Source: JADFRG01 sp048054495
Lineage (GTDB): Bacteria > Chloroflexota > Anaerolineae > Anaerolineales > E44-bin32
Assembly: GCA_048054495.1 (NCBI GenBank)
Contig: JBGMQN010000067.1
Location: forward strand, 1-14,329
DNA: 14,329 bases
Direction of reading: 5' to 3'
The position numbers were made by a program, and so were the translations under genes. Positions 1-6,933 of the stretch are shown here, piece after piece (positions within the stretch are counted from its first letter, which is position 1; each line of letters opens with the position of its first letter). The notes beneath the pieces were generated by a model, which saw only the letters and a list, made by a program, of their open reading frames with translations, did not search any database and was not told the DNA's origin.

Positions 1-247
1 GATGGTGCGGCGCGCCGAGGCTGCACACATCCCGTACCAGCTCGAAGTGCTCGAGCGCGGCACGACCGATGCCACTGCTATCCAGCTCACGCGCGCCGGA
101 GTTCCGGTGGGTGTGATTTCCATTCCATGCCGCTATGTGCATACGCCATCGGAGATGGTGGACGCAGGCGATGTCGAAAATGCGGTACGTCTCCTGGTTG
201 AAATCCTATCGTCTCCCGTGGAATTGCCTCCTGGGGCGGGCATGTGA
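1..247 (+). CDS. M42 family metallopeptidase, C-terminal fragment
   Basis: This is the 3' end of a gene whose start lies left of the window; the frame is open from the first bases to TGA at 245-247. The visible ~81 residues match the end of M42 (TET/glutamyl aminopeptidase, FrvX-like) cocatalytic-metal aminopeptidases. A GTTDAT segment, with the conserved Asp, is followed by GVPVGVISIPCRYVHTP and then EMVDAGDVENAV. In this family the His of the YVH motif (about residue 47 of the fragment) binds the active-site metal. These enzymes are cytosolic and trim peptides from the N-terminus. The peptidase has no clear link to glycan synthesis, yet its stop codon overlaps the start of the next gene (GTGA, 244-247), so it is probably the gene just upstream in the same transcript. 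The family call is good; substrate specificity cannot be judged from the fragment. Confidence 0.85.
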   Translation, partial: MVRRAEAAHIPYQLEVLERGTTDATAIQLTRAGVPVGVISIPCRYVHTPSEMVDAGDVENAVRLLVEILSSPVELPPGAGM

Positions 248-1881
248 CACAAGCTGAACCCCTAGACACACGATCGTCTTCCGAACCTGCGCAGGTTGAA
301 GAGAGAACAGGCATAGTGAACTGGCCCTGGCTGGTGCCGGTGGTGCTCGGCCTGCTGGGGGTCGTGCTCCTGCTTTACTACACTCGCTTCGGAGCGTGGG
401 TATCCGGCGACGCCGTGCACTATATCGCCGGTGCCCGCAGCTTGATGGCTGGAGACATCTACGGCTATCCCGCCGCCGATGGCGTTCGACCGATCGTCGC
501 GTTCCCGCCCTTGCTTTCAACAGTGCTCGCCGGGATTGGGCTGTTCGGCATCGATCCGCTGCCGGGAAGCAGGTATCTCAACTCCGTGCTTTTCGGAGTG
601 AACATCGCGCTGACATGGTTGATCACCTTCCGTTTCTCGGGGTCCAAGGTGACCGCTGCACTCATCGCGGCCTGGTTTCTGCTGTCTCAGATCATCCTGG
701 CGGTGCACGGCGCAGCGATGAGCGAGGCGCTGTTTATTTTTCTCACATTGGTCAGTATCTACGCCTTGGGAAGATTCGTCATCGAGGACGATGTTGTATG
801 GCTCGTGTTTGGTGGAATTGCCGCTGGCCTTTCCATAATCACGAGGTTTGCAGGACTGGCACTGGTTGCAGCTTCAGTCGCGGCCTTGATCCTGTTCTGG
901 GATCGAGGCTTAAGAGAGAAGCTGAGGGCCGCCGCGCTCTACGTCGTTCCTGCACTGTTGCCGTTCGCATACTGGTCGTTTCGCAACAGCGGGCTCAGCG
1001 ACACTGCAACCGGTCGGCCGGTAGAATGGCTGCTTACACGAACGCGCTTGGCCCTGAGCCTTGGCGAAGCCTCCACCTGGCTGTTCGGCGATGTCGGCAC
1101 GCGACGCGTGCAAATCCTGCTCATGGCAGCGTTGGTTGCATTGGCATTTGCAGTCGCGGCCTACCTCACGTTGCGCATTTACCGCGATCGAAGGCTGACC
1201 GAGGGCGCTCGCTGGTTTCCGACGTTTTTGCTCACCTTTATTCTCGGTTACCTAGCTATGATGATTGCTTCGATGGCGTTTCTTGACGCCACACTGCGCA
1301 TCACCCAACGCTATCTTTCACCGGTGCTAGCCGTAGCGATGATCCTCACCGGCCTCCTCGCCGGCTGGAGGCTTGCCCGGCCGGGAACACCGATTGGCCT
1401 GGGGCGGGTGATCACCGGAGCATTTGTAGCGCTCCTGGCGCTGAACGGTTGGAAGACGATTCAAATCGCCATCGAACCGCCCCCGCGCGGATACGCAGAC
1501 GCGAGGTACTCATCTGGAACGATCGAGCGTCTGCTCGAGATCGATCCGGAGATCACGATTATCACCAACGACCGAGAATATGTTTATATTCTGACCGGGA
1601 GATCAGCCTACAGCGTCCCATTGGGGCGGGATCAGTTCACGCAGGCATTGCGAGAGGACTTGCCGGGGCAAATGGCCGCCTACCGCGATCGGCTTGCTAA
1701 CGGCGCTGTCCTCGCGCTCTTCGATGACTACTGGGTGCGCGATTTCACTCCGAGTGGCGGTACGTTGATTGAGGGATTAGAGATCTACGCCGATGCCGAA
1801 GACGGCGCGCTCTACGTAGATCCGAACGCCTGGCGCGATAGTCAAGGAGGAGACGATGCGAGTATTTATAGCCGGGGTTGA
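244..1881 (+). CDS. Polytopic membrane protein, probable GT-C (GT39/ArnT-like) glycosyltransferase
   Basis: The product is 545 residues long with about 10-12 hydrophobic segments, the first at about residues 29-46, followed by a soluble C-terminal tail from about residue 420. After the first membrane segment comes an SGDAVHY motif with Asp56. An acidic residue in the first outer loop is the hallmark of GT-C transferases (GT39/ArnT/PMT type), which take sugars from polyprenyl-phosphate donors and act on the outer face of the membrane. Membrane segments with short charged loops fill the middle. The tail (segments ITNDREYVYILTGR and ALFDDYW) resembles the extracytoplasmic tail seen in many GT39-like proteins. 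The GTG start at 244 overlaps the stop of the M42 gene, which favours translational coupling; GTG at 316 is an alternative. The 3' end overlaps the next gene by 26 bases. The family is inferred from topology and the loop motif; donor and acceptor are unknown. Confidence 0.75.
   Translation: MTQAEPLDTRSSSEPAQVEERTGIVNWPWLVPVVLGLLGVVLLLYYTRFGAWVSGDAVHYIAGARSLMAGDIYGYPAADGVRPIVAFPPLLSTVLAGIGLFGIDPLPGSRYLNSVLFGVNIALTWLITFRFSGSKVTAALIAAWFLLSQIILAVHGAAMSEALFIFLTLVSIYALGRFVIEDDVVWLVFGGIAAGLSIITRFAGLALVAASVAALILFWDRGLREKLRAAALYVVPALLPFAYWSFRNSGLSDTATGRPVEWLLTRTRLALSLGEASTWLFGDVGTRRVQILLMAALVALAFAVAAYLTLRIYRDRRLTEGARWFPTFLLTFILGYLAMMIASMAFLDATLRITQRYLSPVLAVAMILTGLLAGWRLARPGTPIGLGRVITGAFVALLALNGWKTIQIAIEPPPRGYADARYSSGTIERLLEIDPEITIITNDREYVYILTGRSAYSVPLGRDQFTQALREDLPGQMAAYRDRLANGAVLALFDDYWVRDFTPSGGTLIEGLEIYADAEDGALYVDPNAWRDSQGGDDASIYSRG
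1844..1850 (+). promoter_or_regulatory. Strong Shine-Dalgarno for the SQD1-like gene
   Basis: AAGGAGG lies five bases before the ATG at 1856, inside the end of the preceding coding region. It is the best ribosome-binding site in the left operon and fixes the start of the sulfoquinovose synthase homologue, even though this makes a 26-base overlap with the gene before it. Confidence 0.8.
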
Positions 1882-3091
1882 CGGCTATCTGGGGTGGCCG
1901 CTGGCCCAGTATCTTGCCTCCCGGGGCCATGAAGTGGCAGGGGCAGACAAATTCCTCCGGCGCCAGTGGGTGGCCGAGATGGGCAGCGACAGCATGATCC
2001 CAATCGCTGATATGGAGGAGCGGATAATTGCATTTCAGGAGCACTATTCCGAGCACCTACGCTTCTACCAAGGCGACCTCGGCGAATACGGGTTCGTCGA
2101 CGAAATCCTCGCCGAGTTCGAACCGGATGCGATCGTTCACCTGGGGGAGATGCCGTCTGCCCCATACTCCATGATCGATGTCGATCACACCGTCTTTGCG
2201 CAGACGAACAATCTGGTCAGCACACTCAATCTTCTCTATGCGATGCGGGACAGGGCCCCGGAGGCGCACCTGGTCAAGCTGGGCACGATGGGGGAGTACG
2301 GCGCCCCAAACGTGGACATTCCTGAGGGCTTCTTCGAGATCGAATTCCGCGGCCGCCGCGATCGGCTTCCGTTTCCTCGCCAGGCCGGATCGTGGTATCA
2401 CTGGTCCAAGGTACATGATTCGAACAACGTGATGTTCGCCTGCAAGATCTGGGGGCTGCGATCGACAGACATTATGCAAGGAGTCGTGTTCGGAACCCGG
2501 ATCGATGAAATGGGAGACGACTCTCGCATGCGCACTCGCTTCGACATCGACCAGTCGTTCGGAACGGCGGTCAACCGCTTCTGCGCGCAGGCGGTCATCG
2601 GCCATCCCTTAACCCTATTCGGAAAAGGCCTCCAGAAACGCGGCTTCCTCCCTCTCCGCGATTCGATGCAGTGCCTGGCGCTTGCGCTCGAGCATCCTCC
2701 TGCACGCGGTGAGTACCGGGTCTTCAACCAGTTCGAGGAGGTATACGACGTCACCGAGCTGGCTCAGAAGGTGCAGCGGGTCGGTGCGACCCTGGGTCTC
2801 GAAGTCGAGGTGCGAAACATCGAGAACCCCCGGCAGGAGCCGGAAGAGCATTATTACAATCCGGACCATCAGCACTTGCTAGACTTGGGTTACGAACCCA
2901 CACATGACGTCGAGGCTGAGCTGGAGGTCATGCTCACTGACCTGATGCAGGTACGTGACCGCATCGAACGGTACCGGGACGTGCTCATCCCCGACATCCG
3001 CTGGGACGGCAGTCGACGGAAGTCCGATTTCCTGGAAGGGGTCGAAACTGACCAGCCATCGACACGAGACCCGCTCGATGCTGCAAGCTGA
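1856..3091 (+). CDS. sqdB: UDP-sulfoquinovose synthase homologue (SQD1/SqdB/Agl3 family)
   Basis: This 411-residue extended short-chain dehydrogenase should convert UDP-glucose and sulfite to UDP-6-sulfoquinovose using tightly bound NAD+, in the cytosol. The N-terminal cofactor loop is GVDGYLGW (residues 7-14), where plant SQD1 has GGDGYCGW. SAPYSMID (101-108) and KLGTMGEYG (141-149) are both near-identical to SQD1. Thr144, Tyr181 and Lys185 (YHWSKVHDS) sit where Arabidopsis SQD1 has its catalytic Thr145, Tyr182 and Lys186. VFNQFEE (289-295) and EEHYYNPDH (330-338) are further family blocks, and the length matches. One difference, judged from memory of plant SQD1, is HLGEMPSAPYS here against HFGEQRSAPYS there, so an Arg near the active site appears to be replaced. 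A strong ribosome site supports the ATG. Known products of this family feed sulfolipid (SQDG) or, in Sulfolobus (Agl3), a protein N-glycan. No SqdX or SqdD partner is visible, and the neighbours are glycan genes. Confidence 0.9.
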   Translation: MRVFIAGVDGYLGWPLAQYLASRGHEVAGADKFLRRQWVAEMGSDSMIPIADMEERIIAFQEHYSEHLRFYQGDLGEYGFVDEILAEFEPDAIVHLGEMPSAPYSMIDVDHTVFAQTNNLVSTLNLLYAMRDRAPEAHLVKLGTMGEYGAPNVDIPEGFFEIEFRGRRDRLPFPRQAGSWYHWSKVHDSNNVMFACKIWGLRSTDIMQGVVFGTRIDEMGDDSRMRTRFDIDQSFGTAVNRFCAQAVIGHPLTLFGKGLQKRGFLPLRDSMQCLALALEHPPARGEYRVFNQFEEVYDVTELAQKVQRVGATLGLEVEVRNIENPRQEPEEHYYNPDHQHLLDLGYEPTHDVEAELEVMLTDLMQVRDRIERYRDVLIPDIRWDGSRRKSDFLEGVETDQPSTRDPLDAAS

Positions 3092-4148
3092 GCCCCAAGT
3101 GTCATCCCTAAGGCTGTTCGGTCTCATCGTCGCCGGTCTGATCGTGGTTTACGCGATCCTGCAGTACCGGCACGGGCGCTATCGGCGAATCGAACTGCTG
3201 ATCGGGCTCGCGATCGGAATCGCCCTCGGCGCGGTGTCAGCCAATCCGTCTGTCGCCGACGGGATTACCGCGGTGTTTGCGGCCCCGTCCCGCATCGTGG
3301 CGATCGCCATCCTCAGCAACCTCGTTCTGTTTGCCATTATTTTGTTCGCGCTGCGGGAGATCTCCGACCTCCGCAGTTCACTCAGCGACCTGGTGAGCGC
3401 ACTCGCACAAGAGGAGTACGCTGAGGAAATGGCCGAAGCAGAATCCGAGGACATCGTGGTCGTGATTCCGGCTTTCAACGAAGAAAAGAACCTTGAGGTG
3501 GTGCTCCCGAAAATCCCTCCTTCGGTCGAATCTAGCCCGGTTTCTACGCTGGTGATCGTGGACGGCGCGCGCGATCAGTCCGAATCGGTTGCCCGAAGCT
3601 ACTCTGTGCCCGTCACCTCGCACGCAATCAACCGCGGCGGCGGGGCCGCGATCAGGACCGGCTACGAGCTGGCCATTCGGAACGGGGCCCAGATCGTGGT
3701 CACGATGGATGCCGACGGCCAGCACAACCCCGCTGAGCTAGAGCGACTCGTGGGTCCGATTCTCCACGGCCAGGCGGACGTCGTACTGGGCAATCGCTTC
3801 GCCGGCGCCTACGCGGAACGGGGAAGCGCCCGACATGCGGGAATCGTCGGGTTCTCGTGGCTGGTTTCGCTGCTATCAGGGGTCCGGATCCATGACTGCA
3901 CCAATGGTTACCGTGCCATCCGCGCCAGCGAGCTCGCCAAGTTGGATCTGCACGAGCAGCAGTTCCACACCGCCGAGTTCATCATGGAGGCCGCCAGACA
4001 CAATTTGCGGATTATCGAAGCCCCTGTGAGCGTAACGCAGCGTCACGAAGGGACCAGCAAGAAGCCGCGAGGAGTGAGATACCCGCTCGCCTTTGCCTGG
4101 GCGCTGCTCAAGCGCTGGCTGCTTTCCTATCCAACGGCCGCGCGCTGA
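3078..4148 (+). CDS. DUF2304-like membrane domain fused to GT2 glycosyltransferase (DPM1/DPG-synthase-like)
   Basis: From ATG 3078 the product is 356 residues. Residues about 10-100 hold three hydrophobic segments (about 13-29, 40-53, 73-92) with a basic loop YRHGRYRR between the first two, then a Glu-rich linker (about 108-124). This layout recalls DUF2304, a small membrane protein normally encoded separately beside GT2 genes. The rest is a GT-A fold GT2 domain: VVIPAFNEE (about 128-136), the metal-binding MDADGQH with Asp211 and Asp213, GNRF (238-241), CTNGYRAI (about 274-281) and EFIMEAARHNLRIIEAPV. These are typical of enzymes that move a sugar from UDP/GDP to polyprenyl phosphate on the inner face of the membrane. 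The usual VVDDGSTD motif reads VIVDGARD, so one Asp is lost. The frame is open back to 2955, but the hydrophobic domain begins after 3078; GTG 3099 is a second candidate. It overlaps the gene before by 14 bases and ends 2 bases before the next start. A donor for the GT-C neighbours is a plausible product. Confidence 0.85.
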   Translation: MLQAEPQVSSLRLFGLIVAGLIVVYAILQYRHGRYRRIELLIGLAIGIALGAVSANPSVADGITAVFAAPSRIVAIAILSNLVLFAIILFALREISDLRSSLSDLVSALAQEEYAEEMAEAESEDIVVVIPAFNEEKNLEVVLPKIPPSVESSPVSTLVIVDGARDQSESVARSYSVPVTSHAINRGGGAAIRTGYELAIRNGAQIVVTMDADGQHNPAELERLVGPILHGQADVVLGNRFAGAYAERGSARHAGIVGFSWLVSLLSGVRIHDCTNGYRAIRASELAKLDLHEQQFHTAEFIMEAARHNLRIIEAPVSVTQRHEGTSKKPRGVRYPLAFAWALLKRWLLSYPTAAR

Positions 4149-4150
4149 CC

Positions 4151-5923
4151 GTGGGATCGCGCACGACCACCGAGCCAACCTCTGCTCCGAGCCCCGTTCC
4201 GGTGCCCCTCCACGCGGCGTGGTTCGAGCGGGCGCGAGCACTACACGCTCTCGCAATTCTGGAAATCGTCGCGGCTGTGACCGTTGCTATCCTGATTGCC
4301 CGATTCTTTTACCAAAACGGAGGTCAGCTCGTAGGTTCGGACATGCTTGGCTATATAAACATCGGCTTTCGCCGAGGTCTGTCCACGCACATGCTGAACC
4401 GCTATGTTCATATTTACGCCCTCCGCACTCTCACCAGTCTCTTCCCAAGTCCGCTGGAAGGTCTTCGCTACTACTCAGCGATCGCATCTGGGCTGGCCGT
4501 TCTCCTTGTGTATTATTCGGCGAGATCCATGTCGAAGACTCCGCAGATCATGCGCGGGGTCATCGCGGTAGCGATTCTCCTAGGTCTTCCAGTCGTGGTG
4601 GAACTTCTGTTGGCGCCACAAATCGACACTTCGGCCATGATAGCAGTGCTTGCCCTGACCGCGATTTATGTGCGCTCGGCAAGGGATGACCACCGCAATC
4701 CCTGGCTCATCCGGCTGATGGGATTGACCCTGTTCTTGGCGTTCAAGACAAAGGAGACCACGCTTGTTTGGAGTTTGGCGTTGATCGGACTTGGCGTATC
4801 AAACGCAGCCGGGTTCGATGTGCGAAAACTGGCCGGGAATCTATGGATCCTGCTTCAGGGTATTCTGGCCAGCGTTGTCATGTTTGCGATGGCCAATTGG
4901 TTATTCCTGCGTGAGCCGTTGTTTGGGCTCCGGCCGTCGGATTTTCTGGGCTATGGTGCGATCTGGGATGCGGTCGCTGTACAGCGTTCAGATCCTTTCG
5001 ACATCTTTACCGGTTTGATCCTTCCGCAAGCGGCGATTGCATTCATCCTGTTCATCGTAGCGGGTCTCTGGGTCAGAAATGGTACCTCTTGGTCGTTGCG
5101 CCTGCTGTGGCTAGTGCCGCTGGCCCTCTTAGTCTTGCTTACGGCGACGGTCAACCGCATCACAGCCGGAATTGTTCCTAGACACTATCTGCCGGGCTTC
5201 GCCATGCTGGCCATTCTCGGTTCGCAGGTCGCTGGCCTACGCTTGCCGCGACCAGCCGTTAGGAAGACCGCCCTTGGGTTGCTCCTTGGAACGATCGCAT
5301 TGATCGGGACCGTCGCCGTAATTGGCCTGAGCTTTCGTCCGGCCTGGCCGTTCCCGAGCTACTTCAATGCGATTCTCGCTCCAGTAACATTTGCAGCCGC
5401 CTTGGGGTTGATCCTGCTATTCCCCAAGCGACAGCGAATGGTAGAGCTTCCGGTTCTCTTGAGCCTTTTGGTTCTTACGATTTACCCCATCCGAGTCACA
5501 TATCCGGAGATTGCGAGACAAAATCCGCTCCTCCGGCCCAACGCTCGTTTCGACCCGGTTCTGGCCTTTAAGGATGAACTTGGTGAACTGGATAGCGCCA
5601 CCACATTTGTCTCACACTCAATCGTTCCGTATTTTTCTATCGGCTTTGATCGCAACGAGCTGAGGGCTCTATTCAATGTTGGCCTAGATATGCGGAGTGA
5701 CCGAGAGAATTTCGAGCTTGGCCCAGTGGATGCCAACCTCATAGAAAGGCTCGTGCTTGGTGACTTTGATTATGCCTTGATCACGTCTGATGACTGGGAC
5801 TGGATGCGAGAGTCGCCGCAGGACAGGCCGGAGTGGAGGGAACAGTATTCCGGATCTGTCGAGCCGACAGGACGATTCGTGCTCCTCACCAAGCTGGGGG
5901 GAGAGGATGAGACCAGCTCGTGA
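4151..5923 (+). CDS. Polytopic membrane protein, probable GT-C glycosyltransferase (second copy type)
   Basis: The product is 590 residues with many membrane segments (first at about 34-52) and a soluble C-terminal tail from about residue 450. The first outer loop carries GSDMLGYINIGFRRG with Asp64, the placement expected for the catalytic acidic residue of GT39/ArnT-like enzymes. A later FKTKETTLVW block (about residues 198-207) resembles the conserved K-T/K-E segment in this broad group. Such proteins transfer a sugar from a polyprenyl-phosphate carrier on the outer face of the membrane, which fits the GT2 enzyme encoded just before it. The GTG start at 4151 lies 2 bases after the upstream stop without an obvious ribosome site, so coupling is likely; an in-frame GTG at 4202 is possible. 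It is not a close duplicate of the protein at 244-1881: the overall plan is shared but the motifs differ. Substrates cannot be assigned. Confidence 0.75.
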   Translation: MGSRTTTEPTSAPSPVPVPLHAAWFERARALHALAILEIVAAVTVAILIARFFYQNGGQLVGSDMLGYINIGFRRGLSTHMLNRYVHIYALRTLTSLFPSPLEGLRYYSAIASGLAVLLVYYSARSMSKTPQIMRGVIAVAILLGLPVVVELLLAPQIDTSAMIAVLALTAIYVRSARDDHRNPWLIRLMGLTLFLAFKTKETTLVWSLALIGLGVSNAAGFDVRKLAGNLWILLQGILASVVMFAMANWLFLREPLFGLRPSDFLGYGAIWDAVAVQRSDPFDIFTGLILPQAAIAFILFIVAGLWVRNGTSWSLRLLWLVPLALLVLLTATVNRITAGIVPRHYLPGFAMLAILGSQVAGLRLPRPAVRKTALGLLLGTIALIGTVAVIGLSFRPAWPFPSYFNAILAPVTFAAALGLILLFPKRQRMVELPVLLSLLVLTIYPIRVTYPEIARQNPLLRPNARFDPVLAFKDELGELDSATTFVSHSIVPYFSIGFDRNELRALFNVGLDMRSDRENFELGPVDANLIERLVLGDFDYALITSDDWDWMRESPQDRPEWREQYSGSVEPTGRFVLLTKLGGEDETSS

Positions 5924-6085
5924 CAGGCTTGCCATGGGGAATCCTTTGCCGCAAGAGATCGCTGCAAACTCGCCTCTTCGCGGCAGTGATCTTCGCGGTC
6001 ACTCTTGGCACATCCGGGGAGCTGCACTCTGATGGAAACGCACCATATCCGCGGTCGGATCTTGTGCGCCATGGAGCTCGTGACA
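5915..6085 (+). repeat. Short direct repeat flanking the 5924-6101 spacer
   Basis: The 11-base word AGCTCGTGACA occurs at 5915-5925 and again at 6075-6085, exactly 160 bases apart. In both copies it is followed by a similar stretch (TGCCATGGGG against TGCCAGGGG). The first copy contains the stop/GTG junction of the upstream gene. This may be chance or the mark of a small duplication or past rearrangement in the spacer. Confidence 0.4.
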
Positions 6086-6108
6086 AACTGCCAGGGGTTT
6101 TATGTTGA
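5920..6108 (+). CDS. Possible small protein (62 aa) with one hydrophobic segment
   Basis: A short frame opens with GTG overlapping the previous stop (GTGA, 5920-5923) and closes 7 bases into the methyltransferase gene. Overlap at both ends matches the coupling style of this operon. The predicted peptide has a basic stretch (CRKRSLQTR), one hydrophobic run (LFAAVIFAVTLGTSG, about residues 19-33) and a hydrophilic tail, so it could be a tiny membrane or exported peptide. I do not recognise it. Against it: it is short, has no good ribosome site, and a 178-base gap could give such a frame by chance. It might equally be a remnant spacer; see the direct repeat at its ends. Confidence 0.3.
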   Translation: MTGLPWGILCRKRSLQTRLFAAVIFAVTLGTSGELHSDGNAPYPRSDLVRHGARDKLPGVLC

Positions 6109-6932
6109 CGTCGAGCGGAAGCAAGTATCGAGTCGTTGAAATCGTTCTCGCCGATGCGGCAAGGCTCGTTGATTGGAAACAAGCCGGAGTAGTCGGAGCT
6201 GGCTTTGGCCTTAAAGGCTTCGACTACCCATGGATCGCTACGTCTCGAGATTGGAAGCCCGATGAAGCGGTTCTCGATGTAGGCGCTGGCTATTCCCCGC
6301 TTCCCAAGCACCTTGCCACAGAGTATGGCTGCGAATTGTGGGCGGTCGACGACTTTGGCCTGAGCAGCGATGAACCATTCTGGCTGCGGGGTCAGGATCC
6401 CGAAGAGTTCATTCGATCCAACCCCAAAGTCAACTACGTGCTAGAACGCCTTGGAGACCCCGACTCCTCGACACTTCAATCAGGCTACTTCGATTGTATC
6501 TATAGCGCCTCGACCCTCGAGCATGTACCCAACGATCTAATTCGCCCAGTGTGGCGTCACATGGATCGCTTGCTCAAGCCCGGAGGCGAAATGCTGCATG
6601 CAATCGATATCAAGCTCCCAACTCATAGGGGGCTCTTGTCGCTCAGCAAGGCACTTGTGCTCGACGTGTTCGGGCTACTCGTTCCAGCGGGTTATCGCAA
6701 CGCCAATGCTTACTACACACCTAAATCCTACTTAAGGCACATCTCGACTGAGATCGAATTGGACTCCTCTGCCGCGCCTTCGAATATCGGCGTCATCAAT
6801 ACGGTCCTCAGTCCACGGATTGTTCTCGAACCGCTAGATTGGGTCGTCAACCGAATCGTCAAGGACGGGTACCAGGATGTACCGTTCATCCGGGTCACCT
6901 CCCTGCTAATCCATCTCAGAAAGCTGGCATAA
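6102..6932 (+). CDS. Class I SAM-dependent methyltransferase
   Basis: This 276-residue protein has a Rossmann-fold methyltransferase core of the Methyltransf_11 type. SAM-binding motif I is VLDVGAGYSPL (57-67). An acidic end of strand 2 (AVDD, 81-84) would bind the SAM ribose. Motif II is YFDCIYSASTLEHVPND (129-145), and LLKPGGEML (157-165) is the post-motif III block. The last third (about 175-276) is family-variable and probably sets the acceptor. There is no signal peptide, so it is likely cytosolic. Within a glycan operon, the likeliest job is methylating a sugar or a lipid-linked glycan; this is inferred from context only. The ATG is preceded by AGGGG at a spacing of about 5 bases, and the frame is closed just upstream (stop at 6030-6032), so the start is fairly secure. 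The following gene begins 1 base after its TAA. Confidence 0.85.
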   Translation: MLTSSGSKYRVVEIVLADAARLVDWKQAGVVGAGFGLKGFDYPWIATSRDWKPDEAVLDVGAGYSPLPKHLATEYGCELWAVDDFGLSSDEPFWLRGQDPEEFIRSNPKVNYVLERLGDPDSSTLQSGYFDCIYSASTLEHVPNDLIRPVWRHMDRLLKPGGEMLHAIDIKLPTHRGLLSLSKALVLDVFGLLVPAGYRNANAYYTPKSYLRHISTEIELDSSAAPSNIGVINTVLSPRIVLEPLDWVVNRIVKDGYQDVPFIRVTSLLIHLRKLA

Positions 6933-6933
6933 A

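Noticed and set aside
396..1286. Open frame of 296 codons on the plus strand in another frame within the first GT-C-like gene
   Set aside because: The translation is Arg/Ser/His-rich and of low plausibility, while the overlapping frame gives a coherent membrane protein.
2057..2605. Open frame of 182 codons on the minus strand within the SQD1-like gene
   Set aside because: It is antisense to a clearly conserved enzyme, its translation has no recognisable domain, and it lacks a ribosome site. Long antisense frames are common in GC-rich genes.
2955..3077. A 41-codon N-terminal extension of the DUF2304-GT2 protein
   Set aside because: It lies within the SQD1-like gene and reads as Thr/Ser/Gly-rich noise; the ATG at 3078 sits directly before the hydrophobic domain.
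4093..4689. Open frame of 198 codons on the plus strand spanning the GT2/GT-C junction
   Set aside because: It overlaps two supported genes in a different frame and its composition (Arg, Ser, Pro, Cys) is typical of a shadow frame.
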